DNA from: Myxococcales bacterium
GTDB taxonomy: Bacteria; Myxococcota_A; Polyangia; Palsa-1104; JAEUJZ01
NCBI GenBank assembly: GCA_016794505.1
Contig: JAEUJZ010000023.1
Location: forward strand, 194,550-258,549
DNA length: 64,000 nucleotides
Direction of reading: 5' to 3'
Each line of letters starts with the position of its first letter. Positions within the stretch are counted from its first letter, which is position 1. Below, piece after piece: positions 46,887-54,935 of the stretch. The notes beneath the pieces are model-generated. The model worked only from the letters and a program-made list of their open reading frames with translations. It was not told the DNA's origin and ran no database searches. Position numbers and translations under genes: made by a program.

Positions 46887-48752
46887 ATGAACCCATCTTC
46901 GCGCTCACTGCTCGCTCCGGCGGTCGATCTGCAGGACGCCGTCGCCGTGCTTGTCGACGATGAATCCGACAGCGCACGCATGCTTTCCGAGCGCCTCACC
47001 GAGTCGGGGTTTCAGGTTCATATCGCGACCACGGGGCCACAGGCGAAGCAGCTTGCGTTTCGTCAGTCACCCGATGTGATCCTGCTCGATCTGAAGCGCG
47101 CCGACATGGACAGCTTCGAGCTCTGTCGTCAGCTCAAGATGACACCGCAGATGCGCGCCGTGCCGGTGCTGTTTCTATGCGAGCGCAGCGACGTGGCGGC
47201 CAAGGTGCGCGCCTTTCGTCTGGGCGCCGTCGATTACCTGCATCGGCCCTACGAGTTTGAAGAGCTTCTGGTGCGCATCGAGCATCACATCCGCAGCGGT
47301 CGCAAGCTGCGCGATCTAGAGCGCGAGAAGCTGGAGCTTTCGCGCGAAAACAAAGAGCTGAAGAAAGAAAAAGCCACCGCGCAGCCGCTGTACAGCAATC
47401 CGGCTGAGCTGCCAAATGGCTTCCTTCTCGACGGAAAATATCGCTTGGATGGCCGGATTGGGCTGGGTGGTTTCGGTGTCGTGTACCGCGCCACGCACCT
47501 ACAGCTACAGCGGCAGGTGGCGGTCAAGGTGTTCCGTTCACTGGGCAACCTCAGCTCGGAAGAGGCCTTGAAGCGCTTCCGCCAAGAGGGCACCTCGGCC
47601 AGCCGCTTGAACCACCCCAACGCCGTCGCCATGCTCGACTCGGGGATTGCGCCGGGCAGCATTCCCTATCTGGCGATGGAGCTTCTGGTCGGTCGCACGC
47701 TGGCAGACGAGCTGCGCGATCGCAGTCAGCTGTCGCTGTCGCGCTGCATTCAGATCATCTTGCCGATCTGCGATGTGCTCGTCGAAGCACACGCCATTGG
47801 TCTGATCCATCGCGACATCAAGCCCGAGAACGTGTTTCTGCACAAAGCGCGTTATGGCGAAGTGATCAAGGTCCTCGACTTCGGCATCGCCAAGCTGCTG
47901 GGGACCGACTCGGATCTCGAACGTCCGGCGATGACAGGCGGTGGCGGCATCGTCGGTACTCCGGTGTATATGGCGCCCGAGCGGCTGCGCCATGGGCCGT
48001 ACGACGGTCGCAGCGATGTGTACAGCGTCGGTGTCATGCTGTACCAGATGCTGTGTGGTCGCACGCCGTTTCAAGCCGACACCAAGAGCTTTTTGGAAGT
48101 GGTGCTGAACCACTTAAACGATCCGGTGCCCCCGCTGCGCAAGTGGCTGCCGGCGATCCCGGACCCCGTCGAAAAACTGGTCCTGCGCACGCTGGAAAAA
48201 GATCCGGGACAGCGCCCCAGCGCGCGTGAGCTCTTGACCGAGCTGGTGCAAGTGGTTCGCGCCACCGTCGGTGTTATCGATGCCAGCGAGGCGGCGGTGA
48301 CGCAGCAGTCCGGGGGGGAAGCGATCTATCTTTTGCGCGGCGACTTGGCACCGGGAAGCGAGTCGGCAGCGGGCCGCTCGTCGGAAGGCGGCGGCATGGC
48401 AGCGCCGGCCAAGTCGCGCAGCTCGCGCCCGCCGCGACCCGGTGTCCAGCCAGTTCCGTCGAGCCGCAGCTCGCAGCCATCGAGCCGCAGCTCGCAGCCA
48501 TCGAGTCGCAGCTCGCAGCCATCGAGCATCAGCACCGGACAGGCCAGCTCGGCTTCGTCTGCGATCATCGTCACCCCAAGTGGCGGATCGCAGCCCCCCA
48601 GCGGCACCGCAGACACGCTAGAAGGCATCATCCCCGGTGCGCCGGCCAGCGCGCAGCGCCTGCCTAGCTCGACGGCGATAACGCAAGAGATGAAGCTGCC
48701 ATCGAACCCAACCATTGACGACCCGCTCGGCACCGCTAGCAAGCGGCCGTAG
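46887..48752 (+). CDS. Receiver-domain / Ser-Thr protein kinase fusion
   Basis: Cytoplasmic protein of 621 residues. The receiver-like domain (about 15-130) keeps acidic D24, D25 and phospho-acceptor-position D68 (LLDLK), but the conserved Thr/Ser is Cys98 and the conserved Lys is Arg120 (HRPYEFEEL). A coiled coil follows (about 135-170). The Hanks-type kinase (about 186-455) is complete: LGGFGVVY, VAVKVF, HRDIKPENVF, DFGIAKLL, GTPVYMAPE. The tail is disordered and contains three tandem copies of a seven-residue SSRSSQP unit. ATG 46887 is used. No transmembrane helix, so the receiver may tune the kinase without canonical phosphotransfer. Confidence 0.85.
   Translation: MNPSSRSLLAPAVDLQDAVAVLVDDESDSARMLSERLTESGFQVHIATTGPQAKQLAFRQSPDVILLDLKRADMDSFELCRQLKMTPQMRAVPVLFLCERSDVAAKVRAFRLGAVDYLHRPYEFEELLVRIEHHIRSGRKLRDLEREKLELSRENKELKKEKATAQPLYSNPAELPNGFLLDGKYRLDGRIGLGGFGVVYRATHLQLQRQVAVKVFRSLGNLSSEEALKRFRQEGTSASRLNHPNAVAMLDSGIAPGSIPYLAMELLVGRTLADELRDRSQLSLSRCIQIILPICDVLVEAHAIGLIHRDIKPENVFLHKARYGEVIKVLDFGIAKLLGTDSDLERPAMTGGGGIVGTPVYMAPERLRHGPYDGRSDVYSVGVMLYQMLCGRTPFQADTKSFLEVVLNHLNDPVPPLRKWLPAIPDPVEKLVLRTLEKDPGQRPSARELLTELVQVVRATVGVIDASEAAVTQQSGGEAIYLLRGDLAPGSESAAGRSSEGGGMAAPAKSRSSRPPRPGVQPVPSSRSSQPSSRSSQPSSRSSQPSSISTGQASSASSAIIVTPSGGSQPPSGTADTLEGIIPGAPASAQRLPSSTAITQEMKLPSNPTIDDPLGTASKRP
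48460..48522. repeat. Three 21-bp tandem units in the kinase tail
   Basis: Units at 48460-48480, 48481-48501 and 48502-48522 (cgagccgcagctcgcagccat, one base changed in the last) encode a Ser/Arg/Gln/Pro-rich repeat in frame with the kinase. Confidence 0.85.
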
Positions 48753-48753
48753 G

Positions 48754-49836
48754 CTAGGCGGTCGTTCGCGTCTGCTCGGCTGGGGTCAGGTGGTGCAGGC
48801 TCTGCAGGGTCGTGGCCAGATGCCGCACCTCTTCGAGTAGAGGCAGCCCCGCGGGCGGCGGATCGACCGCAGCCGCGTGGCTGCGCGATGCCGCGGTCAG
48901 CACGCGCAGCGTGGCCAGGACGCTCGCGGCCAGCGCGTCAAGGTGATAGCCCCCTTCCAAGATCAGCGCCAGCCGTGGCTGCACGGCGACCAGCGTCGCC
49001 ACCATGTGCGCGTAATCGGCCTCGACCAGCGACATGCCCGCCAGAGGATCGCGTGCGTGCGCATCAAAGCCGGCAGAGACCAAGATCACGTCGGGGGCAA
49101 AGCGCGACAGCGCTGGTACGACGATCTTGTCGAAGATCAGACGATATTCTTCACCGGCCGAGCCCTGCGGAAGCGGGATGTTGACAGTGGTGCCTGCGTT
49201 CATGGCTTCGCCCGTGACCACGGCGGCTCCGGTGCCGGGATAAAAGGGGTACTGGTGGGCGCTAATGAACAAGATGTCGCGCTGACCGCTAAAGATCTGC
49301 TCGGTGCCGTTGCCGTGATGGACATCGAAGTCGACAATCGCGACACGACCTCCCTCGGCGCGTACGGCAGCCGCGGCGGCGGCAATATTGTTGAGCAGGC
49401 AGAAGCCCATGGCGCGGTCGCGGCAGGCATGGTGTCCCGGCGGGCGCACCAACGCGAAGCCGTTGTCGCTCTCGCTGTGAAAGATGCGCAGCGCAAGCTC
49501 GATGGCGCCACCGGCCGCACACAGCGCCGCTTGGTACGTGCCCGGCCCGTAATAGGTATCGGGATCCAGCCAGCCGCTAGCGGCCGTCGCTGCTCCCGGT
49601 CCCAGCCGGCGCTCTAGGTCGCTCAGATACGCTTCGCTGTGTACGCGACGCAGCTCATCCCGCGTCGCCGGTCGAGGCGGCAACGCCTGCACACGCGCCA
49701 GAAGATCCGATCCCTGCAGGGCCCGCCGAATCGCGACGAGGCGCTCGGGCCGCTCGGGGTGTTCCCCTTGCGGTCGATGCTGCAAAAAAATGTCGTCGGT
49801 ACACAGGTACGTCGTCACGCGCCTATCGTATCCCAA
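48754..49836 (-). CDS. Histone deacetylase family (acetoin-utilisation-like) enzyme
   Basis: Zinc-dependent deacylase of 360 residues. The catalytic His pair is in LVRPPGHHA. Metal ligands lie in DFDVHHGNGT (about 165-175) and in SAGFDAHARDPLAG, and the gate EGGYHLDAL is near 300. The N terminus HPERPERLVAIRRAL matches class II/acetoin utilisation proteins. Bacterial members deacetylate polyamines, acetyl-CoA synthetase or other small substrates; which is unknown here. It is convergent with the receiver-kinase gene, one base apart. Confidence 0.9.
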   Translation of the reverse strand: MGYDRRVTTYLCTDDIFLQHRPQGEHPERPERLVAIRRALQGSDLLARVQALPPRPATRDELRRVHSEAYLSDLERRLGPGAATAASGWLDPDTYYGPGTYQAALCAAGGAIELALRIFHSESDNGFALVRPPGHHACRDRAMGFCLLNNIAAAAAAVRAEGGRVAIVDFDVHHGNGTEQIFSGQRDILFISAHQYPFYPGTGAAVVTGEAMNAGTTVNIPLPQGSAGEEYRLIFDKIVVPALSRFAPDVILVSAGFDAHARDPLAGMSLVEADYAHMVATLVAVQPRLALILEGGYHLDALAASVLATLRVLTAASRSHAAAVDPPPAGLPLLEEVRHLATTLQSLHHLTPAEQTRTTA

Positions 49837-49848
49837 GGCAGGCGGCGT

Positions 49849-51024
49849 CTATTGCGAGACTTGGAAGATCTGCTTGAGGTGCTCGGCGGTCTTTTCTAGC
49901 TGCTGATGGAAGGCCGCCGTGGTCTCGCCGGGCTCTTCGGTGGCCTTGTTATGCACGGCCATCAGCTTCAACTGTTCCAGCATCTGCGGCAGCATCTGTG
50001 CGACGGTCAGCTCGCCGCGAACCATGCGCTGACGAAGCTGATCGGCAACTTCTAGATCGCGAGCCAAGAGCCCTTCTGCCTGGCGATTCTGCCGGCGACC
50101 GTTCAGCGCCCGCAGCCGCTCGATATCCTGCGACAGAGACAGTGAAGCCAGCGGCACCGGGTTCTTTGACAGCGACGGTCCAGCGGCCACGGGCGGCGAC
50201 TCAACCTCGGTGTTCTTGCCAAACTTTTCGACGAACTCTTTGACCGCGTTCACCGGAATTGCGAAGCCCAGCCCCTGCGATTCTTTGCGAATGAACGTGT
50301 TGATGCCGACGACTTGGCCGCGCATGTCGAGAAGTGGTCCGCCCGAGTTGCCGGGATTGATCGGAGTCTCTGTCTGCAGCGCGTCCTTGCGAATGGCGCT
50401 GATCGTGCCGCTGGTAAACGTCCAGGTCAGGCCGTGCGGATTGCCGATGGCGACGACATCCTGACCGATGCGCAGACCGTCCGAGTCACCCAGGGGAATC
50501 GTCGGATAGCTGTTGACCAGCTCAGGCAGACGCACCAGCGCCAGATCGATGTCTTTGCCCCGCTTGGTCACGCGTCCGATCAGCGGGGAGTGATTTTTCA
50601 CATAGTCGCGCAGGCTGGTCTCTAGCGTGCGCTCCTTGGGGTTGTACATGTAGACCTGCACCGTGCCGCTGCTGGCCGCGACAACGTGCGCGTTGGTCAC
50701 CACCAGACCGCTGCCGTCAACGATGGCGCCGCTGCCAATGCTGAAGCCATCGCGCTGCGGAATGACGATCAGCACCGTTGCCGGAGCGAGCTTGGCAAAC
50801 AGCTCTTCCTTGCTGAGCGTCTTGAGCTTGGCGCCCTTGCCGGACTTGGCGCCCTTGCCAGCCTCGGCTGCTTTTTTTGCCGTCGCTGGTGTCGTGGTTG
50901 AAAACAGCAGCAACGAGGCCATTGCCCAGCCTGCTGCCCGACCTGCCCAGCGCAGCCACCACGCGCTGCGATCCCCCTGATGCCCGTGATGCCCACGATG
51001 CCCCTGATGCAATGGACCTGTCAT
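49849..51024 (-). CDS. S1C trypsin-like protease without PDZ domain
   Basis: Secreted DegQ-like protease of about 391 residues. A His/Gly-rich start (HQGHRGHHGHQG) precedes a signal-type segment ending in TTPATAKK. The triad is His113 (VTNAHVVA), Asp160 (DIDLALVRL) and Ser227 (INPGNSGGPLL). No PDZ follows; instead the last 120 residues are helical (LRQRMVRGELTVAQMLPQML). ATG 51024 has GAGGGG at correct spacing; ATG 51039 is in frame. It is downstream of no co-oriented gene and lies before the histone-deacetylase-like gene with 12 bases between. Confidence 0.85.
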   Translation of the reverse strand: MTGPLHQGHRGHHGHQGDRSAWWLRWAGRAAGWAMASLLLFSTTTPATAKKAAEAGKGAKSGKGAKLKTLSKEELFAKLAPATVLIVIPQRDGFSIGSGAIVDGSGLVVTNAHVVAASSGTVQVYMYNPKERTLETSLRDYVKNHSPLIGRVTKRGKDIDLALVRLPELVNSYPTIPLGDSDGLRIGQDVVAIGNPHGLTWTFTSGTISAIRKDALQTETPINPGNSGGPLLDMRGQVVGINTFIRKESQGLGFAIPVNAVKEFVEKFGKNTEVESPPVAAGPSLSKNPVPLASLSLSQDIERLRALNGRRQNRQAEGLLARDLEVADQLRQRMVRGELTVAQMLPQMLEQLKLMAVHNKATEEPGETTAAFHQQLEKTAEHLKQIFQVSQ

Positions 51025-51294
51025 CTGAATGCCCCTCAAGCTGGCCCGCTGTCATTGTACCGAAAACCTGCTCTCGGCGGCGTGTCGATGGCGGTTCGCT
51101 GCGGCTGGGCACGCGCCTTCTGCACGAGTCCCCTGCGCGGGGTCGCAGCCGCGGTGTTCGGTGGCCGATCCGCGACCCGCTACGTGGCTCGGCACGGCCT
51201 AGCGTACATGTGACCTACATCTGGACCGTGGATCGTATCTGCCCCGTAGCCCGTCGCTGCACGCGCCCCTGTGCGCAGGGCTGGGCCCGCCGAG

Positions 51295-51323
51295 TTGAGT
51301 TTGTTACAGTGAGTTCTTATGGC
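51295..51323 (+). promoter_or_regulatory. Putative promoter of the Sel1 lipoprotein gene
   Basis: TTGAGT at 51295-51300, 17-base spacer, TATGGC at 51318-51323, 35 bases before ATG 51358. This lies in the 333-base gap (51025-51357), where nothing else was recognised. Confidence 0.4.
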
Positions 51324-51357
51324 ATCCGTGCGCGCACGCGCATCTAGAGGGATCTTT

Positions 51358-52368
51358 ATGCAGAACTCGTCTGTGTGCCGGCGGCTCTTGAACGCGTCGG
51401 CCTTTGTCGCTGCGGGTCTTTTGGTCGGTGGTCTTTTTGGCTGTGGCTCGGGCCCGCTGCGTAACCTGCAGCGCGGCTGCGAACAGGGGAGCGGCAACGC
51501 CTGCTTCAAGCTCGGCGTTGCCTACTACGAAGGCAAAGACGAAAAGGGCACCGCCGTCGATCTCGACTATGCCCGCGCTCGCAAGGCGTTCGAGCAGTCG
51601 TGCAGCCGCGAAAACGGCACCGCCTGTTACAACTTGGGCTACATGCTGACCAAGGGCGAAGGGGGTCCCGTCGACAAGACGCATGCCGTCGACTACTACA
51701 AGAAGGGCTGCGAGTTCGGCGACAACACCGCCTGCACCAAGGGCGCCGTCGCCTATCGCGATGGAGCCGGCGTTCCCAAGGACATGGAAAAGGCGCTGGC
51801 TCTGTCGAAGATCGGCTGTGATCGCAACGAAAAAGACGCCTGCGAGCTGCAGAAAGCACTGGCCACAACGCCCGACGCCAATGGGCTGACCGCCGAGGTC
51901 AAAGGCCTGATCGAGGGCTGCGATGCCGGCAATGCCGACTCGTGCTTTGAAGCCGGCGTGCGCTTCGATGACGGCAAGGGCGTGCCGCAGAACAAAGAGC
52001 GCGCCGCCGTCGCATACAAGGTCGCCTGCGAAAAAGGCGATCTGCGCGGCTGTCACAACTTGGGCGTGATGCAGATCGATGGCGAAGGCATCCCGCGCAA
52101 CGTCGGCACGGGCTTCCGCAACCTGGATCAGGCCTGTACCAAGGGCCTAAAAAAGAGCTGCGAAGTGCTGGTCGGCAAGCTCAATCGTGCCTGCACGCAA
52201 GCCAACGATGCCGACGCCTGCACGGTGATGGGGCGCTTCCTCATCAAGGGCGAAAAAGGCATGGAATCGAACATCACCAAGGGTGTCGATTTCCTGCGTC
52301 GGGGCTGCCGCTTGGGCGACAAGGACGGCTGCGAGGATCTGCGCAAGCTGGGGCTGGACCCGAACTAG
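51358..52368 (+). CDS. Sel1-repeat lipoprotein
   Basis: Lipoprotein of 336 residues with lipobox VGGLFGC. From residue 30 on it is built of Sel1-like repeats rich in Cys and Gly: GCEQGSGNACFKLGVAYYEG, CSRENGTACYNLGYMLTKGE, GCEFGDNTACTKGAVAYRDG, CDAGNADSCFEAGVRFDDGK, ACEKGDLRGCHNLGVMQIDG and further. Each repeat carries a Cys pair in the same place, typical of the HcpA-like Sel1 family with disulfide-linked repeats. Likely a periplasmic scaffold. ATG 51358 is preceded by AGAGGG; the frame is open to 51319. Confidence 0.85.
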   Translation: MQNSSVCRRLLNASAFVAAGLLVGGLFGCGSGPLRNLQRGCEQGSGNACFKLGVAYYEGKDEKGTAVDLDYARARKAFEQSCSRENGTACYNLGYMLTKGEGGPVDKTHAVDYYKKGCEFGDNTACTKGAVAYRDGAGVPKDMEKALALSKIGCDRNEKDACELQKALATTPDANGLTAEVKGLIEGCDAGNADSCFEAGVRFDDGKGVPQNKERAAVAYKVACEKGDLRGCHNLGVMQIDGEGIPRNVGTGFRNLDQACTKGLKKSCEVLVGKLNRACTQANDADACTVMGRFLIKGEKGMESNITKGVDFLRRGCRLGDKDGCEDLRKLGLDPN

Positions 52369-52487
52369 GTTCGACGGTCCTGCAGTCGTGACCGCCATGG
52401 ATTTTGGGCTGCTGTCGCGGCCAATCGGCGAAAATGGATCTGCGGCCCTGGCTGCCTGGGTGCAGTTGGACCGCCGCGGAACGTGAG

Positions 52488-54935
52488 ATGCACGCGACAA
52501 GCCTTCGGCAATGGATGTCTCGCTTTGCGGGGGCGCTACATGGCGACCCGGTGGGCTTGCGCGCTGCGCGTGGCACGTTCATCGCGCTGCTCAGCCTGTC
52601 TGTGATCTATCGCCTGCGCTTGGGGCTCTCGCTGGGCGACACGTTTACCAGCGAAGTGCCGCAGCCTCTGCGTGCGGTGCTGCGACAGCTTGGCAGCGAT
52701 GCGCTGTGGGCCATGGCCGTAGCGGCCTTGGTGCTGCTGCTGGCGCAAGCCGTGGCGCTGACCGGACTTCTGTCGCTGCGGCCGCGTCTTACGCAGGCGC
52801 TGCGAGGTCTGGGCTGGGTCAGCCTGGCAATCGTCTTGCTGCTGTTCGGTGTGCTTTCGCAGACGCAGCACGGCGTGTTTTTCGCGACGGGAAACGGCCT
52901 GACCGCTGAGCTTCTGCGCGAGTCTTTGGACCTCAGCGCGCTCAAAGAGATCGTCTCGCTGCTGTCGATCTTTGAGCACATGATCATCGTCGCGCCGCTT
53001 GCCATCTGGCTGCTGTATTCGGGGGTGCCGCGCCTGCTAGGCCGCCTGCTTGAGTGCGCCACTTGGTCCGTGGCTGCGCTCTCTGTTCTCGCATCCATTC
53101 TGCGGTCCGCGGCGCCGCTGCCCGAGGCGCTTTTGCATCATCCGGTGGCGTATCTGCTGGTCGACGTGGGGCATGGTCTTTTGCATCGCTCGTCGCAGCG
53201 CTCGCTGGTGGCCGAAGCCAATGCGGCCGCCGGTCGCGAAGGGCAGACGCTGCGCCCAGATTCGCTGTTGGGCCCCCCGCGCGCGACGGACAGTGACCCC
53301 AGCCTGGATGACGCGGCGTGGCTCGAAAAAGACGGAGCGAGCGCGGCCACGCTGCCGGTGATGGCGCTCACATCGGCGCCATTTCTCGTCGAGCCAGTCC
53401 GTGCTTCAGCGAGCAAGAAGGACCTGCCTGCCGCCGCCGGCAAGAAGCCGTATCACGTCCTGTACATCGTCATGGAGAGCACGGGCTTTGACCTTGCGCT
53501 GCGCCCGCTGGGCAGCGCGGCGATCCAGCGCAGCGACGATGTCGCCATGCCCTTTGTGCGCTCGCTGAGCAGTCAAGGGCTGTTCCTCAGCAACCATTAC
53601 TCGTCGGGAAATTCCAGCCCGCGCGGCATTTTTTCGCTGTTGTCTGGGCTGTATGTTCTGCCCGAAGTCGCCATCTTTGATGTCCGCAAGGACAATCACT
53701 TGCCGTCGCTGGTTAGCTATCTGGGGCCGCGCTATCGCCGCTTTCTGGTGACGCCAGGATCGCTCGACTGGTACTTCCCGCAGGGCTTCCTCGCGCACAG
53801 CGGCTTCAGCGAGCTTTGGGGATATCACGCGCTGCCGGTGCGCAAGAACGCGCCGGGCGGACGCGCCCACGCTCGCGATGAAGCCGAGTCGGTCAGCTTC
53901 TTTCTGCGTCGCCTCGACGAGCAGCTTGCGACCGGCGCGCCCGTGCTGTCGGTGTATTACAGCTTCGTCGCGCACTGGCCCTATCCCGACTATGGACCGA
54001 CGACGCATGTCGCGCACCCGACGCGACCGCAGAACGCGTACTGCAACAACCTGCGCTATCTCGATCAACAGATCGAGCGCATCTACAAGCACCTGCAAGA
54101 GCGCGGCGTTCTCGACGACACGATCGTCGTTTTGGCGGGCGATCACGGCGAGGCGTTTGGGCAGCACGCGCACAACTACACGCACTCGCGCATGAGCTAC
54201 AACGAAAACGTGCGCACGCCGGCCCTGCTTTTGAACAAGCACCTGTTTCCGGCTCGCGTCGTCACGGCGCCGACCAGCCATGTCGATATCGTGCCGACCT
54301 TGCTCGACGCGCTGGCGATTCCGCACGACCCATCGCGTCTGCAGGGCGAGTCGCTGTTTTCCCAGCGCTTCCGTCGCAAGTACATCTTCTTTTACGGCAA
54401 CGAAGACACGCTCAGCTCGGTGAGCGCCGACGAGATGAAGCTGCAGATCTCGCTGCGCGACGCAAGCTGCTGGGCTTTCAATCTAAAGACCGATCCCGAC
54501 GAGCGGCATCGCCTGTCCTGCAGCAGTCAGGTGGCGCTGAAAGAGCAGCAGCAGGCGCTGCTGTTGTACCGCCGGCATCAGCAGACCGCCCTGCGGCGCT
54601 TTAACCAGCTGGCCAAGCAAGGTCTGCCTGCGGCACCGACACCGACGGCACCTAGCGCTGCGCCCGCTCGTCCTGCGGTGGCGCTTTTGGCCAACGTCGC
54701 GAATGCGGCGAGCGATGCAGCGAGCGCCCACGTGATGGTGCCGACCCGGTCGATGTCTGCGCTGCCGCCTGCCGCGACGCCTGCGCCCGGCGCGACGGCG
54801 ACGGCAACAACGGCGGCGGACCGTTCGTCAGAAGCGCCCGCCCACAAGATCAAGTCCAAGCGCAAAGCCGCCGGCAAGGTCGCGGTCAAAGCGAAGCGTC
54901 GGCGGACGAGTGTGAAGATAGCGACTCAGCCCTGA
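52488..54935 (+). CDS. LtaS-like sulfatase/phosphoglycerol-transferase-superfamily membrane protein
   Basis: Inner-membrane protein of about 815 residues. Several transmembrane helices lie in residues 25-220. The extracytoplasmic alkaline-phosphatase-superfamily domain spans about 325-690. Metal ligand Glu330 (VMESTGFD), a nucleophile region SSGNSSPRGIFSLLSG (372-387) with the sulfatase-like SxPxR spacing, and D552-H553-G554-E555 (AGDHGEAFGQH) are all present. Similar proteins transfer phosphoglycerol or phosphoethanolamine groups to envelope polymers. The last 110 residues are Ala/Pro-rich then Lys/Arg-rich and overlap the convergent gene by 108 bases. ATG 52488 is used. Confidence 0.82.
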   Translation: MHATSLRQWMSRFAGALHGDPVGLRAARGTFIALLSLSVIYRLRLGLSLGDTFTSEVPQPLRAVLRQLGSDALWAMAVAALVLLLAQAVALTGLLSLRPRLTQALRGLGWVSLAIVLLLFGVLSQTQHGVFFATGNGLTAELLRESLDLSALKEIVSLLSIFEHMIIVAPLAIWLLYSGVPRLLGRLLECATWSVAALSVLASILRSAAPLPEALLHHPVAYLLVDVGHGLLHRSSQRSLVAEANAAAGREGQTLRPDSLLGPPRATDSDPSLDDAAWLEKDGASAATLPVMALTSAPFLVEPVRASASKKDLPAAAGKKPYHVLYIVMESTGFDLALRPLGSAAIQRSDDVAMPFVRSLSSQGLFLSNHYSSGNSSPRGIFSLLSGLYVLPEVAIFDVRKDNHLPSLVSYLGPRYRRFLVTPGSLDWYFPQGFLAHSGFSELWGYHALPVRKNAPGGRAHARDEAESVSFFLRRLDEQLATGAPVLSVYYSFVAHWPYPDYGPTTHVAHPTRPQNAYCNNLRYLDQQIERIYKHLQERGVLDDTIVVLAGDHGEAFGQHAHNYTHSRMSYNENVRTPALLLNKHLFPARVVTAPTSHVDIVPTLLDALAIPHDPSRLQGESLFSQRFRRKYIFFYGNEDTLSSVSADEMKLQISLRDASCWAFNLKTDPDERHRLSCSSQVALKEQQQALLLYRRHQQTALRRFNQLAKQGLPAAPTPTAPSAAPARPAVALLANVANAASDAASAHVMVPTRSMSALPPAATPAPGATATATTAADRSSEAPAHKIKSKRKAAGKVAVKAKRRRTSVKIATQP

